Assembly: GCA_030549335.1 (NCBI GenBank)
Contig: CM060195.1
Span: 13,607,501 to 13,671,500, forward strand
Direction of reading: 5' to 3'
DNA: 64,000 nt
Origin: Pontederia crassipes
Lineage: Eukaryota > Streptophyta > Magnoliopsida > Commelinales > Pontederiaceae
Under the pieces are notes generated by a model. It was not told the DNA's origin, ran no database searches, and was given only the letters and a program-made list of their open reading frames with translations. The number at the start of each line of letters is the position of its first letter. Position 1 is the stretch's first letter. Made by a program: the position numbers and the translations under genes. Below are positions 56,267 through 64,000 of this stretch, piece by piece.

Positions 56267-58980
56267 TTGCAAGTTATCATTCTCAAATATCCATTTTTGT
56301 CTAGTTTTCTTTCTTTTCTCAATTTGATACTTCTGAATTCATTTATGCAGGATTTGGACAATCAAGAGGAACATTATCAATCAGATCCTGAGCCTGAAAG
56401 AATATTCTTGAGAAGAAGGAGATTGCAAATGCTTGAGGCAAGGAGAAAAATATTTGAAGAAGAGGAGGAGGAGCAAGGCAATATGGTTGCACTAAGGACT
56501 TTGAAGGATTGCTACTCACCTAGCAATGTCAGGAATCAAATTGGAGATGGAGGCCAAGCACCTGTGGCAAACTTTGAAGTCAATCCAGCACTTATTACTA
56601 TGATTAGGCAATACCAATTTTCTGGACTAGGGGTTGAGGATCTAGCCTCACATTTGGACAACTTTAAGGAGATTTGCAGCACAGTCCCCTTCAACAACAC
56701 TCCTTTGAATGCAGTCTACATGAGGCTATTCCCATTCTCACTCAAAGATAAGGCCAAGACTTGGTACAAGATTCTCAAACCTGAAGAAGTGGCCACTTGG
56801 GAATCAATTATGCAATTATTTCTATCAGAATTCTTCCCTCCTTCCAAGACTGATAATTTCAGGGATCAAATAGTTAGGTTCTATCAATTGGATCAGGAAA
56901 ACATTTGTGATGCATGAAAAAGACTTCAGGGGCTGTTGAGGGCATGTCCACACCATGGTTTTGAGAAGTGGAAACTTGTTAATTACTTCCATAAGGGGCT
57001 GAATTATTCATCCAAGGTTGCACTTGACACAGCTGCAGGAGTCATCTTTGCATCAAAGAATATTGATGAAGCTTATCAATTGATAGACAATATTGTAAAG
57101 AATCATCACTTTCTTACCCATGACAGGACAATGAGTCCTCTTGTCCAGGATTCAGTGAACAACCTATCCATTCAATTTGAAGAAATGCTACATAAAGCCC
57201 TGGAGAAGCTGAACCTCACTTCCAATGTCAACAAGGTTACAACACCTGAATCTAGATGTGATGTGTGTGGTAATCAAGGCCATGTCACAAAAAGTTGCAA
57301 CCTGGTCATGCAGCAATATGAGCAATCTATTGATTCAGTCAATGCTGTAGGAAATTTTGGAGTGAAACCCCCTTCTGAATTCTATACTCTAGAGAATAGG
57401 AACCATCCCTACTTTTCCTACAAGGCCAATCATTATCAAGGGCCACCAATGTAGAATTCTAATTGGCAGCCCAAGATTTTGCCAAGGAATCAACCACCTC
57501 CATATGGAAATCAGAATTCAAATGTTCCAATGCAAAGGACCTTTTATGAGCCACCTTAAAGTCAGGCTTCCCAATTTCAAACTGAAATGAAGGAGATGCT
57601 ACAACAAATTTTGAAGAAGCAGGACAGCCAAGGAGAAGAAATATTGAAGATCAACTCTAGACTTGAAAACATGAGTGCCAATCATAAGATGCTAGAAAAT
57701 CAGATTGCTCAGCAGGCCAGCACTTCAGCAAGACCCCCTTTGTTCTTTCCTGGACAACCAGAATTGAACCCCAAGGAACAAGTCCATGCTGTCTAGCTCA
57801 AAAGTGGGAAGATTGTTGAAGAACCAATGAAGAAATAGAGGACAATCCAGCCCAAGTGAATCCAAAGTCCAAAGCTGCTGAAGAACCAACTGAACTTGTG
57901 GGAGAAAATCAGAACAAAGGCCCTTAAAATGAAGTCAGGACTAGGGTCTTTGATAGGGTACCATTCCCTCAAAGATTAATCAAGGCAAGGCAGGATCAAC
58001 AGTATGGAAGATTCATTGAAATCCTGAAGAAGTTAAATATCAATGCGCCATTTGTGGAGGCAATTCAGGAGATGCCTTTCTATGCAAAGTTTTTGAAGGA
58101 AATCTTAACCAAGAAAAGGTGGATTATGGAGCATGAAACTATTACCTTGACTGAGGAAGCTTTTGCAATCATCCAAAACAAGTTGCCACCCAAGTTGAAA
58201 GATCCAGGAAGCTTCTCAATCCCTTGTGAAATTGAAAATAGGAAAATTCCAAGGGCAATGTGTGATTTTGGTGCATCAGTGAGTGTCATACCATTATCTC
58301 TATGCAGGAAGCTTGAAATTGGATATTTGAAGCCTACAAACATGTCTCTACAGCTGGCAGACAGATCCATCAAGTACCCACATAGAATCATTGAGGACAT
58401 ACCCCTCAAAGTTGTCAAATTTTACATACCAGTAGATTTTGTGGTACTTGACATGGATGAGGATTTGAATACCCCTATTCTTCTAGGGAGACCCTTCTTA
58501 GCCACTGCTGGGTCTATCATTGATATCAAGGAGGGCAGATTGATATTCCAAATTAGGGAAGACAAGATAAAATTCAATTTGGCACAAGTTATCAGCAAGC
58601 CAAGTTTTCAGGAAAGTGAAATTGAGGAGGGGTAGCTAGATCAAGTTGTTCAGCAAGTTTTTGCCATAATTCCCATTGAAGATCCATTGCAAAGGTGCCT
58701 AATGTTTGATCATTTGAAGGAATTAGAGGACCCAAAAGCTAAAGCATACCAATATGCATTGAATTCCTTAAAATCAGTGGGAAATCTAGAAAATCAGAAT
58801 GAAGTGTATCAAGTTATCACTGCTAAACTCCACACTAATTCAACTCAGGACACTTTCTCTCATTTGGAGTTGAAACATCTTCCTAGTCCAGGGGATTCAT
58901 ATATCATACATGAGGGTTTTAGAGATGAGAAATTAGGAGATTTCTGGTACAATGGAGGAGAAAATCAAGCTGAAAAATAA
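56267..58980 (+). pseudogene. Athila gag-protease region, broken
   Basis: Homologous along its length to the 915-codon frame of the young element. Gag text includes LFPFSLKDKAKTWYKILKPE. The zinc knuckle is CDVCGNQGHVTKSC. The protease region has GASVSVIPLSLCRKLEIGYL and PILLGRPFLATAGSIIDI. No polymerase follows. Decayed, with a handful of breaks. Confidence 0.88.
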
Positions 58981-60252
58981 AGGTCAATCATTGGCAAACT
59001 AAGAGATTCATACTTGATTGGTGAAGCTGTCCACAAATTGAGATCTCTACTTGATCATATCATACTATTCAAACTTCCTTTACATGAAGAAGTGGAAAAA
59101 TGTCCAGCCTAAGACATTAAAGTAGGGCACTTCTTGTGAGGTAACCTAAGTCATTTTACACTTAACTTTTCTATTTTGCAGGAATAAAAAAGAGAGGAAT
59201 CATATTCATCCACAAATTGAAAAGAAGGGAGTACCCTACCCTCATTTTTTATTTTTCTCGCTGAAATCCTAATGATAACTGATATAATCTTTTCTCTCAT
59301 GCTGAAATCTTCATATTAATATCTGAATTATCATGCAAATCAGTTATCCCAATCCATCTTAGTTGCATTTCAGTGGATTTCAGTGAATCACATTGCCTTG
59401 TTGAATTATGCATCTAAAAATCTGATATTGAATATCCCACTGAAATCTTTTGCTTCTCTGTAGGATTAGATGCATGTCATAAAGTATGGAACACCTGAAG
59501 AGTAGGATTGAAATGCAAGACCCATTGGAAGAGACCAAATGCAAATTCCATATATTTCATACCCTCCTAACCCTCTCCCTTGCCTTAACTTTCCAACACT
59601 GTGGACAGTGTTGAGGCTAACCTTGGGGGAGGAAACCTAGTGCTTTTCTAACCTTTACACCGTGTTTTCAATTGATTTTAATGACCATTTATCATTTATC
59701 ACCAGATTATCAGTAGGTTTTGCAAGTTATCATTAGTTATCACCCGATTATCACAAGTTATCAATAGTTATCACTAATCGAGTTTAATTCAATTCTCTCA
59801 CTTATTTTAACTCCGAAATGGGTAAAATACTTCATTATGACAGTTGGTATACTCCAATACCAAGTGCCCAACTTGGCCATTAGTCTTGTTGCTTTAATTG
59901 GCTATTCAATTCAGATGCATTTGAATAAATTTTCAGCTGAAAATTTTTCCTTTTTGTGGGTCACACTAGCTGATACTTATGGATTGAATTAGTAAATCAG
60001 ATGTCTAGAAGGGAGTCAAGGCTCTTGCTACCATGTTAAATAGGAAAATTTGACTTTTTGGATAAAGGGATCTAAACTATACTTGAGATTGAACTATTGC
60101 TCACTTCATGAACAAGATAGAAAAATAAGAAAAAGGAAAAGGAAAAAGTTGCATGCATGCATAGAAAAAAGGAAGAGAGCAAAACTTCCAAAGGAATCTC
60201 TCTTCAATGCAAAAAGAAAAAAAATTTAGGAGAACAAAACTTCCAAAGAAAG
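58981..60252 (+). other. 3' noncoding part of the second Athila element
   Basis: It contains 'cttgtgaggtaacctaag' and then 'ttttgcaggaataaa' at about 59134-59190, and 'gtggacagtgttgag...cttgggggagg' near 59600, all shared with the young element. It ends abruptly in 'aacaaaacttccaa' at the deletion junction. Confidence 0.75.
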
Positions 60253-61062
60253 GATCGGGAAAAGATCAATCAATAGCGATGGCAACTAATAATTACCTGA
60301 TCAATTTGGATCGATGATTCAATATAATAATAGGACAATAAAGTCATAGATCAATAGGAAGGATCGGGAAAAGATCAAATGACCGATCAATATCGATTTA
60401 ACAATTAACAATATCAATAATGCCTGATCGCCATGTCACTATTCAATTTAACAATTTTCAATTCAATATCAATGGTCATTGGTCAATAACAATTCGACTC
60501 GATTCAATGGGGGAAGGTAAAGTCAGTCAACGTCAGTATCCAAATGACCATGATCTATTCAATTCAATTCGATTTAAATCCAACTCAATTCAATTCGATT
60601 CGATTTCAATTCAATTCAATTTACAATGTTCGGAGTTATCCAATTCAATGAGGAGCGCTCAGTCAATTAAGGGACACCATGTCACTTTCATGCAGGTCAG
60701 TAGGGGATCAGTGCCACGGCTAGTCCGATACAATTCAATGGATTCGTGTATGATGGGGGATGAGTGGTCAAACACGAGACAACCATCGCTTTTACACTAT
60801 CTACCCCATTCAATTAAATTGGTCCCGGCTTCATGGCAATCGGTGAATATGGGCCCAGTAGCTTTCGGCTTTTATCTTGTTTACCTAAAATGTCTATCTT
60901 TTAACAATTTAATTTATGTGAAACAAGACCCAATCAGAAAGGCTACTGGATCAGTATCATAATCAATGAACAAATTGTAATAATAATATTAATGGCCATA
61001 TTTCTCAAAATAAAAATAATAAAATATTATTTTCTCAACTCTAAAAAATCAGGGTCGTTACA
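60253..61062 (-). repeat. 5' LTR fragment of the chromovirus element
   Basis: Positions 60268-60965 match 48411-49085, and 60970-61062 match the LTR end (50360-50440). About 1.27 kb between them is missing here, and the LTR's gag-proximal end is gone. A short 'ggatcgggaaaagatcaa' at the left junction duplicates text 100-110 bp further right. Confidence 0.75.
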
Positions 61063-61067
61063 ATGCC

Positions 61068-61619
61068 ACTCATAGTTGGTGTAAAGGTTTTTTTAATTGT
61101 TACATTTGAAATTAAGGAAGGGTGATTCTAGAGTTTCCCATCCTCCCGAGCTTGAGAAGTTGAAGCATGTAGCTCAAGATGTCGTCAAATGTTCTTAATT
61201 CAACTTCTTGTTCGTCTTTCATTTTTCATACTATTTTCTTTTCCTATTCACTCAATTCTATTCGTGGTATGAGTATTATATGTTTTACTTTAATCATTAT
61301 GAATTAGATGCTTTCGCCCTTGATTTGACGAAATTTGTTTTATCAGTTAATCTCCAATTCATCCTTCTCCCTCTCGGCACCTTGTGATCCAACACATGGT
61401 CCCTTGGCCTATCCCTATTTTTTTATGTCAAGTATGGTCATCTCTTGTCCTGATCATTTATTTGACGATTGTCTTTTCGATGTTCTTTGCTATTGGGTGT
61501 CCCTTTTTTTTGGGATCGATTATGATCCTAGGACTTGGCGGGTGCCTTATCCTTTTAGGTACTCATCAATTCTTCACAGTCTTATTCCATATATGATGCA
61601 AAATCCTATGCGACTTTGA
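61068..61619. other. Possible gypsy gag flank, nothing certain
   Basis: The 94- and 70-codon open frames near 61335-61619 overlap and have no recognised domain. The minus strand may continue the gag fragment of 61620-61880 but is too decayed to call. Confidence 0.3.
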
Positions 61620-61880
61620 GAAAATTTTCCCTCATCACTATATTGTGTAAATTAGGTTTGAGATCCTTTATAAATTGCTTGACCTAATTCTTATTAGTTT
61701 GTTGCAAGAGAATAATCATACACCATTGATGCAATTGTAGAAACTCCTCATGTTTATGTCATCTATTATAGGTTGGAATATAACGCTCTTTGAAAGCTTC
61801 TTTGAAGTCCTATAAGATAATCACATTTTGACCCAAGAACTTCATAACTTGGGCAGCCTTCCATTAATCCCCACAATGCA
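61620..61880 (-). pseudogene. Ty3/gypsy gag fragment
   Basis: The minus strand carries gag text in more than one frame (for example ALWGLMEGCPSYEV, then FKEAFKERY, then VKQFIKDLKP), a pattern typical of chromovirus-type gag. Heavily decayed. It is separate from the gag at 52755-53336. Confidence 0.5.
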
Positions 61881-61888
61881 TCTGGTAG

Positions 61889-61917
61889 CATATATATATA
61901 CATATATATATATATAT
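61889..61917. repeat. TA microsatellite
   Basis: About 29 bp of alternating TA with one c interruption, abutting the copia remnant. Confidence 0.9.
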
Positions 61918-62035
61918 TGTTGAAAATTTAATTCCTCTTTTTATGTGTGAATTAAATAATATAAGCCAAGCACGATGTACAAGAAAATAATAATAAGGCA
62001 TAACTTATATTTATGAAAAATCACTCTTTGCTTCT

Positions 62036-62860
62036 GATGATTTTCTTCTTCTCTGGATCCCACAACTTATATTCAGAATCTACATTTCCATAACCCAGAA
62101 ATATGCACTCTTGAGCCCTTTCATTAGATTTTCAAGTGAGAGTAAGACACATTCTTACTAGTCCACACTTTCTCAGGAGTATCTGAATCCAAAGGAATTG
62201 ATGGAGATCTGTTAATCAGGTAACATGCAGTATTCGCAGCTTCACTCCAAATGATCTTCGGTAGATTAGCCGTCCTCAGCATACACCTAACTCTATCCAG
62301 AATGGTTATGTTCATTCTTTCAGCAACACCATTGTGCTGTGGAGTTTTAGGTAATGACTTTTCATGTATGATGCCATTCTTTACGCAATAATCTTTGAAT
62401 TTCTAAGACATATATTCAACATGACTGTCTGTGCGAAGACACTTCATATGATTGCATGTCTCTTTTTCCACCATAACATGAAACTTCTAGAAACTTTGAA
62501 ATACTTGATCTTTTGTCTTCATAAAATAAATCCATAATTTTCGTGAAGCATCATCAATAAAAGTAATAAAATATCTATTGCCACCTAAAGAATTTACCTC
62601 AATGGGACCACATACAATGAATGCATTAAATCCAACTTATTTTCCTTCTTCTTAGAATTGGACACAAATAACATTCTGTACTGTTTACCAAATAGACAGT
62701 CATCACAAATATTCAGAAATTTACATTTGGTAACACTGATGTGAGAATTCCTCGCCAGAACCTGCATTCCTTTCTCACTCGTGTGTCCTAATCTTTTGTG
62801 CCATAAATCTGGTGAAGCTTCTTCCTTTATTGCATTAATCGACTGTCCAATCAAATTCAC
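62036..62860 (-). pseudogene. Copia integrase remnants
   Basis: Minus-strand fragments contain LWHKRLGHTSEKGMQVLARN and CDDCLFGKQYRMLF (zinc-binding region), ILDRVRCMLRTANLPKIIWS with EAANTACYLINRSPS, and near 62040-62080 the 'SEYKLWDPE' region. These are in the order of copia integrase. Decayed. Confidence 0.8.
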
Positions 62861-62869
62861 TTGGGTTTT

Positions 62870-63271
62870 TTAGAAGACTCCTGATAGCCTTCCTTTAGCA
62901 ACAACCATGGATCCTTTGATCAATTTCCACTTTTTGTCACCCATGTGACTGTAGTAGCCTTCCTGATCCAAAAGTCGAGGAGAAATCAGATTGAGACATA
63001 AATCTAGTATGTGTCTGACATCTTTCAGAACCAACTCACAACCAACATCTGTTCGAATACATACATCTCCAATTACTGCAATTTTAGACTCTGTCTTATT
63101 GTTCATTTTCATTGTGCCAAAATCACCAGTAATGTACACACTGAAGCATTCTTTTAATGGAGTTGCATAATGCGAAGCCCCTGAATCGATGATCCACTCA
63201 ACTGAAGAGTCTGTGATACTGCATTCTTCATTTTCTTCTGAAAGGTAATATAGATCCTCATATGATGCCAA
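62870..63271 (-). pseudogene. Copia protease region
   Basis: The minus-strand frame contains VEWIIDSGASHYATPLKECF, with the DSGAS active-site motif, and VLKDVRHILDLCLNLIS, the usual post-protease motif in Tork/Tnt1-like elements. Confidence 0.8.
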
Positions 63272-63299
63272 TGTAGCAGTACTCTTGTCATCTGCACTT

Positions 63300-63990
63300 T
63301 CTCATTCTTCTCATTCTATTGCTTCTCCGGTCTGTACAATTTCTTTTGATATGTCCCTCTTGGCTACGGTGATAACATGTAAATTTTCCTCTTGACTGTG
63401 ACTTATTGTTGCCACGACCTTTTGATCCTCAGCTTCTATGTCTACCTCTATTCTCTATGACAAGAACCTGTGTAGTATCTGTTCCCATGCTCTTCCTCCT
63501 TATTTCTTCATTGAACAAATAATCTTTGAGCACGGTGAGTGATATCACACCATTAGGAGCAGAATTACTAAGTGCTATCATCAAAATTTTCCATGAATCT
63601 GGTAAGGAACTGAGGAGCATTAATCCTTGCATCACATCATCAACGATTATTTTCATTGCTCCCAACTGATTTACTATTTTCTGAAATTCAGTGTTCAGCA
63701 ATAGAATTTCCATCTTTAAACTTCAAATTCACCAGTTTCCTCATCATGAAAGCTTTATTTTGAGCAGTATTCCTTTCGTATAAATCTTATAACTTCTTCT
63801 ACAAAACTTGTGCATCGGTCTCTTGAGAAACATGATGAAACACTAAATTGTCTAATCATCCCAACAGCTTTTCTTTGCATCTTTTTCCAACTTTCATCTA
63901 TTTTCTCTATCGACTTTTTATCTCCTAATTCAATGGGATCAAACAAGTCCTTGCAGTAAAGAAAGTCCTCCATCCTACCTTTCCAAACTG
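63300..63990 (-). pseudogene. Copia gag region
   Basis: Minus-strand fragments contain MEDFLYCKDLFDPIELGDKK, GLMLLSSLPDSWKILMIALS and LFNEEIRRKSMGTDTTQVLV followed by ENRGRHRS. The last is characteristic of Tnt1-type gag before the zinc knuckle. Decayed. Confidence 0.75.
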
Positions 63991-64000
63991 AATAATTATT

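Larger units (their letters stand above)
53337..60252 (+). mobile_element. Second, diverged pol-less Athila element, 3' end deleted
   Basis: The 5' LTR at 53337-56169 starts TGATCACTAGC and ends CACTATCA. The primer site TGGCGTCGTTGCCGGGGA lies at 56176-56193. Gag-protease follows at 56267-58980 and then 3' noncoding sequence. It ends at about 60252, roughly 400 bp before where the purine tract and 3' LTR would lie by comparison with the young Athila. It is inserted in the gag of the chromovirus. The coding region is broken, with a handful of breaks. Older than the 18610-30525 element. Confidence 0.85.
47929..61062 (-). mobile_element. Old chromovirus-type Ty3/gypsy element (Tekay/Del-like), interrupted by an Athila element
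   Basis: The left LTR (47929-50440) starts TGTAACGTCCC and ends GATCGTTACA. The right LTR fragment ends GGTCGTTACA at 61062. The flanking bases atgtc (47924-47928) and atgcc (61063-61067) differ at one position, consistent with an old 5-bp duplication. Between them on the minus strand are gag, zinc knuckle, RT and integrase remnants in gypsy order. A purine tract (aaggaggttatga) abuts the left LTR, making that the 3' LTR. An Athila element sits in gag from 53337. The gag-proximal part of the 5' LTR is deleted. Heavily decayed, many breaks; likely a few million years old. Confidence 0.75.
61918..64000 (-). mobile_element. Ty1/copia remnant (Tork/Tnt1-like), runs off the window
   Basis: The minus strand encodes copia gag, protease and integrase. 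RT and RNase H are absent. Instead about 115 bp of noncoding sequence follows integrase and ends TTTTCAACA at 61918, which could be the last part of a 3' LTR. The 5' end lies beyond 64000. Decayed, with several breaks. Confidence 0.7.

Noticed and set aside
61335-61619. 94- and 70-codon frames as genes
   Set aside because: Two overlapping frames with no domain, next to a decayed gag on the other strand.

Overview
The window is AT-rich plant nuclear DNA, almost certainly from an angiosperm. Nearly all of it is nested LTR retrotransposons, with small DNA transposons and one insertion of shuffled plastid DNA. I found no convincing intact host gene. The best host-gene candidate is a short possible terminal exon at 30894-31157. 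Plant signs are the Athila and chromovirus (Ty3/gypsy) and Ty1/copia families, tRNA-Asp and tRNA-Met primer sites, CACTA elements, and plastid fragments (ndhB, rps7, psaA, clpP, atpA, rpl23, trnH-GUG, rpl2).

Layout: 827-4019 holds two partial LTRs of a TGATG...CATCA family, separated by a copia-LTR-like piece. 4360-6313 is mosaic plastid DNA. 6314-8252 is a gypsy-LTR-like piece, and 8253-11692 is the 3' end of a gypsy element with a complete 3' LTR. 13316-18278 is a complete but decayed Ty1/copia element (minus strand, TSD ttaag). 18610-30525 is a very young, structurally complete Athila-lineage element (minus strand, TSD accct) that carries gag-protease but no polymerase. 31951-39873 is an old copia element with 1.3-1.4 kb direct-repeat arms; a 1,150-bp CACTA element with TSD aat has inserted into it. 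40295-40511 is another CACTA-like terminus. 43328-44780 is a third LTR of the TGATG family. 47929-61062 is an old chromovirus (Tekay/Del-like). A second, diverged pol-less Athila (53337-60252) has inserted into its gag, and a later deletion joined the two. The window ends in gypsy gag and copia gag-protease-integrase remains.

The most interesting signal is the shared architecture of the two pol-less Athila elements. Each has an array of same-strand GATAACTT boxes about 300-840 bp upstream of the LTR TATA box, then degenerate units of about 180 bp in the transcribed part of the LTR. One LTR has about ten units and the other about five. The LTR length difference (about 899 bp) is close to five units. 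This describes a non-autonomous family with a conserved promoter layout and a unit-number-dependent LTR length.
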